Below, in pieces: positions 17,182 to 26,523 of a stretch of 64,000 bases of DNA. The DNA is from an uncultured Caulobacteraceae bacterium (GTDB lineage Bacteria; Pseudomonadota; Alphaproteobacteria; Caulobacterales; Caulobacteraceae): assembly GCA_903872075.1 (NCBI GenBank), contig CAIQJF010000034.1, forward strand, positions 62,001-126,000. Reading direction: 5' to 3'. A model generated the notes under the pieces. The model was not told the origin of the DNA. It searched no databases and saw only the letters and a list, made by a program, of their open reading frames with translations. Numbering within the stretch: the stretch's first letter is position 1; the number at the start of each line of letters is the position of its first letter. The translations under genes were made by a program, and so were the position numbers.

Positions 17182-18599
17182 GTGTGTTTCTCCGCTGACT
17201 CCTGACGGCGGGCCAAGGTCATTTTCAGTCCGTGTTTCAGGCCGAGGGTAACGTTCGCCACGGGAACGATCTCGGCGTCCGGGGCGAGCCGCGGCGCGTA
17301 GGTCTGCGCCAGAGTCGCAAGAATGAGGATTGTCTCGTTCAGCGCCAGGACCTGGCCGATGCAGACGCGCGGTCCCGCGCCGAACGGAAGATAGGCGAAC
17401 CGGGCCCGGCGGCTGGCCGCGTCGGGCGCAAAGCGGTCCGGATCGAACCTCTCGGGATCGTCCCACAGCCTGCGGTGCCGATGCAGGACCCAGGGCATGA
17501 CCGTTACGGACGCGCCCTTCGGAATGGTCCTGCCACAGACTTCGTCGGTCTCAAGGGCGCGTCGCGTGGAAAGCCCCGGCGCGGCCGGGTAGAGCCGCAT
17601 GGCTTCCTCGACAACCTGGCGGGTGTAGGTCAACCGGGGAAGGTCGGCCTGCTCCGGCGCGCGGCCGCCGAGAATCACGTCGAGTTCGGCCCGCAGACGC
17701 GCCGCCGCCGCCGGCCGCTGCGAAAGCAGGTACCATATCCAGGACAGCGAGCCGGCTGTGGTCTCGTGGCCGGCCATGAAGATGGTGATGATCTCGTCAC
17801 GGATTTCCTTGGCGCTGAGCCCGCCATTTCCGCCCTTGCCGCCTTCAATGTCCTTGGCCTGAACGAGGCGGGTGAGCAGGTCGTTCGGCGCGGTGGCCAG
17901 CGCCGCTTCCCGGGCGGCCACCAGCCGGGCGACGGCCGCGTCCAGACCGGCGGACGATGCCGCCAGCCGGCGTTCCCGCGCCCGCATGCGCCATTCGCCG
18001 ACCAACGGCAGCAGATCGAGGATATTGGCGTCAGCGGCTGCCTCGAGGCCGCGCGACAGGGCGCCGCCGATCAGATCGATCACTTCGGCGCTGTCCGTGG
18101 AGAACACGGTACGCGCGATCACCTGCAGGGTCAGGGCCTTCATGTCCTGGGCCATGTCGACGGGGGCGCCGTCCGGCAAGCCGTCCCATTTGGCGAGATG
18201 GTCACGGACCGCGGCGGTGATCGCAGGCCCATAGGCCGCCACGCTGCGCGGATCGAAGGCCGGAGCCATGATCCGCCGGTGCCGCCGCCAGGTCTCCCCA
18301 TCCGAGCCGAGCAGGCCGCCGCCGAACAGGGCGGTGAAGAACCGCAAATCCATCGCGGTCTTGGGATAGTTGGCTGCGTTCTCCACCAGCACCCGGCGCA
18401 CCCCGGCCGGGTCGTTGATCAGGGCGTAAGGGCCGAACACGCTCCGGCCGACGATGATCGGTTCCTCGAAGGCGGCGTTGGTCAGGCCGGGGAAGAGTTG
18501 CAGCCGCCGGTTGCGGCGCCGTTGAGCGCGGGTGCGCGCGGCCGGCGGCAAGGCTCCGGCCAGAGCGGGCGGGGCATCGGGGGTGTCGAGCGCAGTCAT
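17178..18599 (-). CDS. Cytochrome P450
   Basis: A 473-residue soluble P450. The haem loop is FGAGPRVCIG with the Cys ligand, the I-helix oxygen-activation motif is AGHETTAGS and the K-helix ExxR is EEAMR. The N terminus lacks a membrane anchor. The redox partner is not fused and no ferredoxin or reductase gene is in the operon. The gene overlaps both neighbours by ATGA: the MFS gene upstream and the serine hydrolase downstream. This suggests a small cassette for uptake or export plus oxidation and hydrolysis of one compound. The substrate cannot be named. Confidence 0.95.
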   Translation of the reverse strand: MTALDTPDAPPALAGALPPAARTRAQRRRNRRLQLFPGLTNAAFEEPIIVGRSVFGPYALINDPAGVRRVLVENAANYPKTAMDLRFFTALFGGGLLGSDGETWRRHRRIMAPAFDPRSVAAYGPAITAAVRDHLAKWDGLPDGAPVDMAQDMKALTLQVIARTVFSTDSAEVIDLIGGALSRGLEAAADANILDLLPLVGEWRMRARERRLAASSAGLDAAVARLVAAREAALATAPNDLLTRLVQAKDIEGGKGGNGGLSAKEIRDEIITIFMAGHETTAGSLSWIWYLLSQRPAAAARLRAELDVILGGRAPEQADLPRLTYTRQVVEEAMRLYPAAPGLSTRRALETDEVCGRTIPKGASVTVMPWVLHRHRRLWDDPERFDPDRFAPDAASRRARFAYLPFGAGPRVCIGQVLALNETILILATLAQTYAPRLAPDAEIVPVANVTLGLKHGLKMTLARRQESAEKHT

Positions 18600-20089
18600 G
18601 ACAGCGCCTCCGCCGCCCGTAGTCTGGCGTCCCGCTCGTCGAGCGCCCCCCGGATCTCCCCGTGACGCGTGGCGTCGAGGCGCCAGCCGATGACGCAGGC
18701 CCCGCCCAGCATCACGAACAGGATGGGCCCGCCGATGAAGGCGATGGTCAGGTTGTTGAGCGCGGCGGCCGAATTCACCGCCCCCTCGGCCGGATTGAAG
18801 CCCAGTTTCTCAAGCAGGGGGAACGTCAACAGGATCGAGAAGGCCGCGGCAATCTTTGAGGCCAGCGCGTTGAGCGCGTAGAGCAGGCTGGTGCGCTCCT
18901 TGCCCTGGGTCAGGCGCACCTCGTCGCCCACGTCGGCCAGCATGGCCTGGACCATCAGGCCGAAACCGCTGGCCATGGAGCCGGACCACAGCATCACCGG
19001 CAGGGCGGCCAGGAGGTTGCGGTCGTTGGGGATCGCCAGGATCGCGAACAGGCCGAGGGAGAAGGCCGTGGTGGTGACCATCAAAGTTCGGTGCTTGCCG
19101 ATTCGCCGCGCCAGCGCCGCCGTGCCGAGGGCCCCGGGAAGGCCGGCCAGGATGTAGACCGCCAGCAGGATCGAGGCCTGTTGGACCGAAAACCCCCGGG
19201 CCGAGGTGAAGAAGAAGAGATAGATCGCGCTCATCCAGCCGGGCCCGAGCGTCAGGGCCATCTGCGCGAGGAACAGGCGGATCAAGTCCGGCTTGACCAG
19301 CAGGGCCAGGTAGTCGGCCAGGGCGGCGCCCTTTCTCTCCACGTCAGGATTGACCCGCTCGGGCGTCCGTAGCGCCGCGAGGCCCACGGTCAGGGGGACG
19401 AGGGCGATGATGAACCAGCCCATCGCCTGAACGCTCTGGGCGTTGGTGCGGTGGAAGGTTTGGCCGAGGATCGGGATCAGCAGCACCGCCAGCGCCCCGA
19501 CGACGCCCAGCGCGGTGATCGCGCCGAACAGCCGCGAGCGTTCATGATACAGCGTCGCTAGCGTGGCCCCCCAGGCCGACATCGACAGATAGACGATGCA
19601 ATTGCCCAGATACATCACCAGCAGCCAGCCGATCAGATAGGCGGCCCCGAACCCGTGGGGGGCCATGAACAACTTATAGAGCGCCAGCATGAGGATCGGC
19701 GCCCCGGCGACCATCCAGGGCCGGTAGCGGCCCAACCCCGTGCGTGTCCTGTCCATCATCAGCGCCAGGCCGACATCGACGGGAATGTCGATCATGCGGA
19801 CGAAGCCCCACGCCGCGCCGACCAGGCCCATGCCGACGCCGAGATGGCCGGCGAAGTAGGGAGGCAGATAAACGAAGACGGCGATGCTCAGCGCCGCCAG
19901 CGGGAGATTGGCCATCGAGAACGTAAGAAGGCGTCCCAAGGGAAGGCTGTCTGCGGCAGTGGCGGGCGGCGTTCGCGGCACGATATCGAAGCTCCATTTG
20001 GGCCGCACGGAAACGCCCGGCGGCGACTGTCGCGAACCTGCGTGACCCTGGCAAGCGGGCGGAACAGGTCGGGATGGGGTGGGCGCCAT
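18596..20089 (-). CDS. MFS transporter, GPH (glycoside-pentoside-hexuronide:cation symporter) type
   Basis: About 497 residues with twelve membrane segments. ALMMDRTRTGLGRYRPWMV is the typical loop 2-3 motif of the GPH/melibiose permease family. It probably moves a sugar-like or steroid-like solute with a cation; GPH members in sphingomonads and Caulobacter are often in gene sets for unusual substrates. The track's start at 20254 overlaps a divergent gene's promoter region; ATG 20089 with AGGAC upstream is chosen. It is the first gene of the operon with the P450 and serine hydrolase, and its promoter should be in the 179-base gap shared with the divergent membrane protein gene. Confidence 0.85.
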   Translation of the reverse strand: MAPTPSRPVPPACQGHAGSRQSPPGVSVRPKWSFDIVPRTPPATAADSLPLGRLLTFSMANLPLAALSIAVFVYLPPYFAGHLGVGMGLVGAAWGFVRMIDIPVDVGLALMMDRTRTGLGRYRPWMVAGAPILMLALYKLFMAPHGFGAAYLIGWLLVMYLGNCIVYLSMSAWGATLATLYHERSRLFGAITALGVVGALAVLLIPILGQTFHRTNAQSVQAMGWFIIALVPLTVGLAALRTPERVNPDVERKGAALADYLALLVKPDLIRLFLAQMALTLGPGWMSAIYLFFFTSARGFSVQQASILLAVYILAGLPGALGTAALARRIGKHRTLMVTTTAFSLGLFAILAIPNDRNLLAALPVMLWSGSMASGFGLMVQAMLADVGDEVRLTQGKERTSLLYALNALASKIAAAFSILLTFPLLEKLGFNPAEGAVNSAAALNNLTIAFIGGPILFVMLGGACVIGWRLDATRHGEIRGALDERDARLRAAEALS

Positions 20090-20268
20090 ATTTGCCCGTC
20101 CTAGACCTCTCCCGGAAGCGATGTCCGCGTGACCCGATCCTGCGAAAATGCATAGCTGTGGCCTTGTTCGGATAGACCCTGTCGAAACCCCCTGGTCCCT
20201 GAGCGGGTTTTCTGTGACTAACGGCGCCGAACCGGGGGAACGGGGACGCCCCACGGAGCCGGATGCGC

Positions 20269-21180
20269 ATGGCCGAATTCTCTATGCAGGACGCGGCGTT
20301 CACGGGCTTTCGCGTGGTGCGGGAGCACCCGAGGGCCTTGGCGATCTGGTCGCTCTACGCCCTCACCCTTTCGCTGGCCTTCGGCGCCGTGTTCGTGACC
20401 TTCATGGGCGCCGACTTCGCCCGCCTGATGGCCATGAGCGCCCACCCGACTCAGGATCCCGAGGCCGTTGTGGCGCTGTTCGGCCGGCTCGCGCCCGGTT
20501 ACGCCATCTTCGCGGCCATCGGAATCCTGTCCAACGCCATCTTTGGCGCGGCCATGATCCGCGCGGTGATGCGGCCGTCGGAGGGTCGCTTCGGTTATCT
20601 TCGGGTGGGGCGCGATGAACTGCGGCAATTGCTGCTCGGCCTGCTGACACTGGCGGTGTTCCTAGGGGCCTATCTCGGGTTGGTCATCGTCATGGGCATC
20701 GTCGGCGGCGTGCTTGCGCTCGTCGCAAAGACCGGGCAGGCCGCGCTCGTGGCTGTGACGCTTATTGTCCTGGCTGGCGGCATGATCGCCCTGGCTGTGC
20801 GGCTCTCGCTGGCCCCTGCGGCGACGTTCGACACCGGGCGCATCGACCTGGCCGGCGCCTGGGCCCTGACGCGCGGTCGGTTCTGGCCATTGTTTGCGAC
20901 CTACCTGCTGACGGTCGCCCTTGTGGCGGTCGTCTACCTGCTCAGCCTGTTGGTGATCTTCGCCCTGACGACCGTGCTGCATGGCGGGAACGCCGCCTCG
21001 GCTCTGACGTCGTCGGACGCCGTCACGCTCAAGGCCTATTTCGCCCCGGCGCGCCTTGTGGAGTCGGTCCTGATGGCCGGCGTTTCGGCCCTGGTCTGGC
21101 CGGTGATGTTCACGCCGCCTGCGGCGGTCTATCGGTCGCTGGTGATGTCCGGGACCGCCGCCGCCCGGCCCTTCGCCTGA
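20269..21180 (+). CDS. Integral membrane protein of unknown function
   Basis: About 303 residues with five to six long hydrophobic segments. It resembles conserved alphaproteobacterial membrane proteins that open with a phrase like FSMQDAAFTGFRVVREHPRA, distantly like YciC or GdpP-type membrane domains. No catalytic motif is visible. ATG 20269 is preferred over 20263 because AEFSMQDA is the usual start of the family as I know it; both are possible. It lies 23 bases upstream of the MHS transporter on the same strand and is probably cotranscribed. Confidence 0.75.
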   Translation: MAEFSMQDAAFTGFRVVREHPRALAIWSLYALTLSLAFGAVFVTFMGADFARLMAMSAHPTQDPEAVVALFGRLAPGYAIFAAIGILSNAIFGAAMIRAVMRPSEGRFGYLRVGRDELRQLLLGLLTLAVFLGAYLGLVIVMGIVGGVLALVAKTGQAALVAVTLIVLAGGMIALAVRLSLAPAATFDTGRIDLAGAWALTRGRFWPLFATYLLTVALVAVVYLLSLLVIFALTTVLHGGNAASALTSSDAVTLKAYFAPARLVESVLMAGVSALVWPVMFTPPAAVYRSLVMSGTAAARPFA

Positions 21181-21203
21181 CCGGCGCGATTGGAGACCGC
21201 CCC

Positions 21204-22520
21204 TTGAGCGATATCGCCCTGCCTCTGGAGATCACCGAGGCCGACACCTTTCCGCCGATCACGGCGCGTCAGGTGACGGCGGCGGTGGCCGGCAACGCCT
21301 TGGAATTCTACGACTTCACCGTCTACGCGACCTTCGCGTCCCAGATCGCCCACACCTTTTTTCCGGGCAAGACGCCGTTCCTAAGCCTCATCCTGACCCT
21401 GGCGACGTTCGGGGTCGGGTTCCTGCTGCGTCCGATCGGCGCCGTGGTGATCGGCCGTTGGGCCGACCGGCACGGCCGGCGGCCGGCCATGATGTTCAGT
21501 TTCGCGCTCATGGGCGCCTCGATCCTCGGCCTCGCTCTGACGCCATCCTACGCGGCGATCGGTCCAGCTGCGCCCTTGCTGGTGCTCTTCTGGCGCCTCT
21601 GTCAGGGTTTTGCGCTCGGCGGAGAAGTTGGCCCGACGACGGCATTTCTAGTGGAAGCCGCGCCGCCGGCCAAGCGTGGCCTCTACGGCGCCTGGCAGGG
21701 CGGTAGCCAGAACCTGGCCAACATCACCGGCGGATTGGTAGGGGTGATCCTGGCCGCGACCGCCGGCGCGGCGAGCCTGGACCTGTGGGGGTGGCGAGTC
21801 GCCTTCCTGCTTGGCACCGTGGTTCTGCCGTTCGGCCTGATTCTGCGCCGCAGTCTGCCCGAGACCCTGCATCGGCCGGAAGCGCGCAGCCACGTGCACC
21901 CGGACTCCGCGACCCTGCTGGCCAGCGCCCCGGTGCTTCTCCGCGGCATGGCCCTCGTGGCCGCCTCCACGGTCTCGACCTATGTTTTCGCCTACATGAC
22001 CACCTTCGCCTTCAAGACCCTGCACATGGCTGCGGGGGTCTCGCTTGCGGCGACGGTCGTGAGCGGATGCTGCGGTCTGGTCGGCGGCCTCATTGGCGGC
22101 GTGCTGTCCGATCGCCTCGGACGTCGGGCCCTGATGATCTGGCCGCGCCTGGTGTTCCTGCTGGTGACCTGGCCCGCCTTCGTTCTGCTCGTGCGCAATC
22201 ATGACGGCCCCACCCTGCTCGGCGCCACCGCGGTCATCACCTTCACCAGCGCCCTGAGCACGGCCGCGGTCTTCGTCTCGATCAGCGAATCGCTGCGCAA
22301 GGAGGTGCGGGTTCTGGGCATGGGCGCGGTCTACGCCACGGCGGTGGCGGTGTTCGGCGGGAGCACCCAGCCTGTGATCGCCGCCCTGATCGAGTTCACC
22401 CATGATCCCATGTCGCCAGCCTGGTACATGATGGGATTCACGGCCATCGGCCTGGTGGCCTCGGTGCTGACCCGCGAAACCGCTCACAACCGCGTTCCGG
22501 CCCCTTCGGCCGCGGCCTGA
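21204..22520 (+). CDS. MFS transporter, metabolite:H+ symporter (MHS) type
   Basis: A 438-residue twelve-helix transporter. GNALEFYDFTVYATFA in helix 1 is the MHS hallmark (the ProP, citrate and ketoglutarate permease group), and RPIGAVVIGRWADRHGRRPA is the MFS loop 2-3 motif. It should import a carboxylate or betaine-like compound with protons. The start codon is TTG (21204), as in the track, a few bases after a GGAG-like site. The DUF2817 protein gene follows 47 bases later on the same strand. Confidence 0.9.
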   Translation: MSDIALPLEITEADTFPPITARQVTAAVAGNALEFYDFTVYATFASQIAHTFFPGKTPFLSLILTLATFGVGFLLRPIGAVVIGRWADRHGRRPAMMFSFALMGASILGLALTPSYAAIGPAAPLLVLFWRLCQGFALGGEVGPTTAFLVEAAPPAKRGLYGAWQGGSQNLANITGGLVGVILAATAGAASLDLWGWRVAFLLGTVVLPFGLILRRSLPETLHRPEARSHVHPDSATLLASAPVLLRGMALVAASTVSTYVFAYMTTFAFKTLHMAAGVSLAATVVSGCCGLVGGLIGGVLSDRLGRRALMIWPRLVFLLVTWPAFVLLVRNHDGPTLLGATAVITFTSALSTAAVFVSISESLRKEVRVLGMGAVYATAVAVFGGSTQPVIAALIEFTHDPMSPAWYMMGFTAIGLVASVLTRETAHNRVPAPSAAA

Positions 22521-22567
22521 AGCCGGCGCCACGCCGCCAACTGCGCTCTTTCATCGGAGTTGAAACC

Positions 22568-23650
22568 ATGAATTCCGCCGAAAGCTTCAGCATCGACTAC
22601 GCCGCCGCGCGAAGCCGGTTCCGCGCCGTCGCGGCTGAAGCCGGCGCCGTGCTGGACTCCGTGTCTCACCCGGAGCGTGGGCGCCAGGGCGAGGCGCTGG
22701 CGACCGATGTCGCCTGGATTGGTCCCCGTGACGCCGAGAATATCATGGTCACCATTTCGGGCACGCATGGCGTCGAAGGCTTCTGCGGGTCCGGCGCCCA
22801 GGTCGACTGGTTCCGGCGCGGCGAGACCTCGCGCCTCCCCCCCGGTCTTGGCGTGCTGATGATCCACGCCATCAACCCCTACGGCTTTTCCTGGCTGCGC
22901 CGGGTGACGCACGAGAACGTGGACCTCAATCGCAACTGGATCGACTTCGCTGGGCCCTTGCCGGAGAACCCGGGTTACGACGCGCTCAGCGCCGCGGCGG
23001 TGCCCGCGGACTGGTCGGCCGAGAGCCAGGCGCGTACGGCCGCGACTCTGGGAGCCTTCGCCGCCGAGCAGGGCTTTCCCGCCTTGCAGCAGGCCCTCAG
23101 CGGCGGTCAGTACCGGCATCCTGGCGGAATCTTCTTCGGCGGCGCCGGGCCAACCTGGTCACGCCTGACCCAGACGGCGATCTTCTCAGAATATCTTGAT
23201 CGGGCCGGACGGGTCGGGATCGTCGACTATCACACGGGCCTTGGACCCTGGGGCTATGGGGAGCAGATCGTCACTGACATTCCCGGCAGCGCCGGCTTTG
23301 CCCGGGCGCGCGCCTGGTATGGCGCCGCCGTCACCTCGCCCTCCGCCGGCACATCGGCCTCCGCGGCCATCACGGGCGATGGTCTGGAGGCGGCCCCGCG
23401 TCTGCTGCCTCACGCAGAGGTCACCGGCATGGCGATCGAAGTCGGAACCCTGACGGTCATGGAGGTTCTCGGCGCGCTGCGCGCCGACGCCTGCCTGCAC
23501 GCCCATGGCGATCCGCTGTCGCCTGAGGCCGCGCCGATCAAACGCCAGATTCGCGACGCCTTCTACGGCGACGCCGACGACTGGAAGGGCATGGTGGCGG
23601 GCCAGTCGCTTCTGGCCCTGCGACAGACTGTGGCGGGCCTCACCGCCTGA
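22568..23650 (+). CDS. DUF2817 family protein (M14 carboxypeptidase-like)
   Basis: A 360-residue DUF2817 protein. Family features: ISGTHGVEGFCGS (a His-x-x-Glu zinc-ligand pair as in M14 peptidases), NPYGFSWLRRVTHENVDLNR, DYHTGLGPWGYGE (third metal His) and GMAIEVGT (probable catalytic Glu). It is therefore likely a zinc-dependent hydrolase of amide or peptide bonds. No signal peptide. Following an MHS transporter, it may act on a compound that transporter imports. The function of the family is not established. Confidence 0.85.
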   Translation: MNSAESFSIDYAAARSRFRAVAAEAGAVLDSVSHPERGRQGEALATDVAWIGPRDAENIMVTISGTHGVEGFCGSGAQVDWFRRGETSRLPPGLGVLMIHAINPYGFSWLRRVTHENVDLNRNWIDFAGPLPENPGYDALSAAAVPADWSAESQARTAATLGAFAAEQGFPALQQALSGGQYRHPGGIFFGGAGPTWSRLTQTAIFSEYLDRAGRVGIVDYHTGLGPWGYGEQIVTDIPGSAGFARARAWYGAAVTSPSAGTSASAAITGDGLEAAPRLLPHAEVTGMAIEVGTLTVMEVLGALRADACLHAHGDPLSPEAAPIKRQIRDAFYGDADDWKGMVAGQSLLALRQTVAGLTA

Positions 23651-23656
23651 GGGCGC

Positions 23657-24181
23657 CTATTTCTCGTTGAGCAGGGCTTCCACGTGGGCCTGATAGGCGG
23701 CTTCCTGCTCGGGGAAGAAGCCCTTCTGGATGTAGCGGATTCGCCCGTCGCGGCCGATCAGGAAGGTGGTCGGCATTTCCGACACCCCGTAGCTCTTGGC
23801 GATGGCGCCGTCGGAATCATAGACGATCGGGAGTCGCGACGCGATCTTGGTCAGCCAGGCCACGCCCTTTTCGCGACCGTGGTCCACATCCACAGCGATG
23901 ACCATGAACTTGCCCGGCGGATAGCTGGCCGCCAGCTTGTCCATGAACGGGAACTCCAGCTTGCAGGGCGCGCACCACGACGCCCAGAAGTCGAGGTAGA
24001 TCACCTTGCCCTTGAAGCGCGTCAGATCGAGCGGCCCGGTTGGCGTCATGACGCCGATAGACGGGGGCGGAGACGCGCTGGTCGCGCGACTGGGCGACGT
24101 TCCGCTCATCATCCCTAGGAGGGCGAGGGTCGCAACGGTGAGCGTCCCGCGCCTGCGGGCCCCTTGAGTCATGAGCTTCAT
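23657..24181 (-). CDS. TlpA/ResA-like thioredoxin-fold protein, exported
   Basis: 174 residues after moving the start from 24373 to ATG 24181, which gives a signal peptide with basic TQGARRRG and a hydrophobic core TLTVATLALLGMM. The thioredoxin fold follows: KVIYLDFWASWCAPCKLEFP holds the redox pair WCAPC, and SEMPTTFLIGRDGRI holds the cis-Pro loop. It should be a periplasmic thiol-disulfide oxidoreductase, of the type used in cytochrome c maturation or oxidative protein repair. No cytochrome genes are nearby. Its 3' end converges with the DUF2817 gene. Confidence 0.9.
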   Translation of the reverse strand: MKLMTQGARRRGTLTVATLALLGMMSGTSPSRATSASPPPSIGVMTPTGPLDLTRFKGKVIYLDFWASWCAPCKLEFPFMDKLAASYPPGKFMVIAVDVDHGREKGVAWLTKIASRLPIVYDSDGAIAKSYGVSEMPTTFLIGRDGRIRYIQKGFFPEQEAAYQAHVEALLNEK

Positions 24182-24284
24182 CCACTGGCCCTCCGGCCGG
24201 CCTGCTCGGTCGCCGACCATGGCGGAATTGTCCTGGAGGTTCAACGCAATCTTTAACGAAGCTTTGCAATTGCCAGACCTGAGA

Positions 24285-25112
24285 TCAATCCGCCGTGACG
24301 ATCGCGGCGATCTCAAGGGCGCGAGCGGGATCGCCGCCGCCCTGAAGGGTCCAGGCGGCCGAAAGTCCCACACAGGCCAGGACCCATTGGCGAAGCCTGG
24401 CGGCGTCGAGGGATGTCGTGGTGGCTACCTGTGTCAGTCGCCGCGCGAGGCGGCCGGGCTGCGCGGCTTCCGGCCAGGGATTGCAGAACAGATTGGCGAA
24501 ATCGTAGCCGCGTTCGCCCACGAGTCCCTTCGGGTCGATGGCCAGCCAACCCTTCGGCCCGAAGTCCAGCACGTTGTCGTGGTGAAGGTCGCCGTGCAGC
24601 ACCGCCACCTCCCGCGGATCCGAGAGCAGTCGCCTCGCCGCGGCGGCGGCGTGGTCGAGCAGGCCGCCATGCGTCCGCGCGGCAGGTTCAAGGGCCCGGA
24701 ACCAGATCTCCAGAGGCCTCACCGTGTCCGGCGGCGGCGAGGGTCGGGGCGCGTGCAGGGCGGCGGCGGTCTGGCAGATGATATCCGTCGCCCGCTCATC
24801 CGATTCGGCGCGGACCAGGTCGGCCAGCGTGCCCGGCTGGGTCGCGCGCTCAAGCAGCAGGGCGTCACGCTCGCGGCGCAGTACCCGCGCCGCGCCGCCG
24901 CCGGCCCACCACGCCATGACCGCCGCGCCGTCGCGCTCCTCCGGGCCGCCGGCGATCTTCAGCATGGCCGGCTCGCCCTCGAACAGCACCGGCGCGAGCC
25001 GGCTTCCGAAGGGCGTGGTGAAGGCGGCTCCGTCGGGCGTGAGATTCCACCGCGCCAGCCAAGGCGCAACATCGATGCGGCTGGTGGTTGGCGGTCGCTC
25101 TGGAACAGTCAT
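24285..25112 (-). CDS. Aminoglycoside/hydroxyurea phosphotransferase family, APH(6)-like
   Basis: A 275-residue kinase-like protein. Catalytic loop VLHGDLHHDNVLDF (HGDxxxxN), then GWLAIDPKGLVGERGYDFAN with the metal-binding Asp; the IDPKGLVGERGYD form is typical of the streptomycin 6-kinase/hydroxyurea phosphotransferase family. Actual streptomycin resistance cannot be assumed, since chromosomal relatives often have unknown small-molecule substrates. It lies 46 bases after the VWA-protein gene on the same strand, so it may be the last gene of the sphingolipid-locus transcript. Confidence 0.85.
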   Translation of the reverse strand: MTVPERPPTTSRIDVAPWLARWNLTPDGAAFTTPFGSRLAPVLFEGEPAMLKIAGGPEERDGAAVMAWWAGGGAARVLRRERDALLLERATQPGTLADLVRAESDERATDIICQTAAALHAPRPSPPPDTVRPLEIWFRALEPAARTHGGLLDHAAAAARRLLSDPREVAVLHGDLHHDNVLDFGPKGWLAIDPKGLVGERGYDFANLFCNPWPEAAQPGRLARRLTQVATTTSLDAARLRQWVLACVGLSAAWTLQGGGDPARALEIAAIVTAD

Positions 25113-25158
25113 GCTTCGGGCGGCCCCATCGGAGGACAGCTGACGGCTGCGTCAACCA

Positions 25159-26523
25159 TCAATGAGACATATAGGTCCGCAGCACGTCCTCGATAATGCG
25201 TTCCAGTTGGCTCAAGGTGTTGCAGGTCTTCGCCACGGTGCAGAAGCGGCTGTAGGCGTCCATCTTCGAGTCGCCCTGGCCCCAGTAGGTCTCTGGCTCG
25301 GGGTTCAGCCAGATCACCGATCGGGCCCGTTCGCTGATGGCCCGCATCAGATCGAGACGTGGGTCCGCGAAATTCGAACGGCCATCGCCCAGGATGATCA
25401 CCGTGGTCCGGCGGTCGAGCTTCGCGCCCTGAGCGTCCATGAAGTCGGCGAGCGAACGACCATAGTCCGTCGGCCTAAATCCAACACGCGCCAGAACCAA
25501 GGTGATCGCCTCATCGACCTTCTCCGCGTCCAGGACGTCGTTGACGCTCACCAGTCGGTCGGAGAAAGCGAAGGCATCCAGGCGTTCGACGACTTCGTTG
25601 AGGCTATAGAGGAACAGCAGCAGGAACTGAGCCGCGGCCGCCACGGAGCGGGAGACATCGCACATGACCGCGATCTTCGGCTTGTGCAGGGTCTCGGTCT
25701 TCCACACGATGTCGAAGGGGATGCCGCCATGGCCCATGCTGCGTCGGATCGTCTTGCGAACGTCAAGCTTGCCCTCGTGCGCCTTGTGCCGTTTGCGGGC
25801 GTATCGCGTGGCCAGTCGCTTGGCCATGCGCCGGACCAGGGACTCCATGGCCTTGAAGTCCTCGGGCTCGACGGCGGTCAGGCGCTGCTGGGCGAGGATG
25901 GCGTCGCGCATGCGACGGCCGGTCTCACTGGCGTAGAGCTGGGACTGGCGCTCCATGAAGGCCGCGCCCTGAGCGAACAGGGCTGTCCGCCGCTCGCTCA
26001 GGGCCTCGGCAAGAGCCCCGTCACGCGGCCCGCCAGCGGCCCGCAAGGCCTGAATCATGGATTCGAGGTCGCGCAGGCCCATCTCGTCCAGCATGCGGCG
26101 GGTGAGCAGATTACGCTGGGTCGTGAGGCGGATATCGCCAGCCCCCACCCGGGCGGCGGCGGCCTCCATGGCCTCGGTGAGCGCCGCCTGATCGCCCGCG
26201 AGAAGTTGTTCCGCCAGGCGCGGTGCGCCGTCCGGAGCCTCGAGCCGGTCTTCTGGCGGCGGCGGGGGTTTGCCTGCCGTGGCCGGTCTGGCGAAGAAGG
26301 TGTCGAAGCAGACGTCGAAGCGGTCGACCTCCTCGGCGCTCTTGGCCAGGGTCACGCACAAGGCGTCCTTCAGCAGTTCACGATTGGAGAATCCGACCTC
26401 GGCCGCGGCGCGGTGGGCGTCGATGGCCTCGGCGGGCGACACACGCACGTCATTGGCGCGGAGCGCGCGCAGGAAATCGCCCAGGGCGCGCTGCATCGGC
26501 TCCATGGGCGCCGCCTGGGTCAC
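25159..26523 (-). CDS. VWA-domain protein, CoxE-like
   Basis: A 454-residue member of the CoxE/YehP-like VWA family. The C-terminal half holds the MIDAS motif DVSRSV in IAVMCDVSRSVAAAAQFLLL with further metal-site residues in TTVIILGDGRSNF. The N-terminal half is helical. In CO-dehydrogenase clusters CoxD (MoxR ATPase) and CoxE act as a pair in cofactor assembly; many other MoxR-VWA pairs act as chaperones for different targets. Here the partner ATPase is immediately upstream with an ATGA overlap, but no molybdenum enzyme is near. The pair follows the sphingolipid operon after a 20-base gap. Confidence 0.88.
   Translation of the reverse strand: MTQAAPMEPMQRALGDFLRALRANDVRVSPAEAIDAHRAAAEVGFSNRELLKDALCVTLAKSAEEVDRFDVCFDTFFARPATAGKPPPPPEDRLEAPDGAPRLAEQLLAGDQAALTEAMEAAAARVGAGDIRLTTQRNLLTRRMLDEMGLRDLESMIQALRAAGGPRDGALAEALSERRTALFAQGAAFMERQSQLYASETGRRMRDAILAQQRLTAVEPEDFKAMESLVRRMAKRLATRYARKRHKAHEGKLDVRKTIRRSMGHGGIPFDIVWKTETLHKPKIAVMCDVSRSVAAAAQFLLLFLYSLNEVVERLDAFAFSDRLVSVNDVLDAEKVDEAITLVLARVGFRPTDYGRSLADFMDAQGAKLDRRTTVIILGDGRSNFADPRLDLMRAISERARSVIWLNPEPETYWGQGDSKMDAYSRFCTVAKTCNTLSQLERIIEDVLRTYMSH

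Noticed and set aside
24285-25112. Kinase-like gene as a streptomycin resistance gene
   Set aside because: Family motifs fit APH(6), but there is no mobile element or other resistance gene nearby, and chromosomal relatives often have other substrates.
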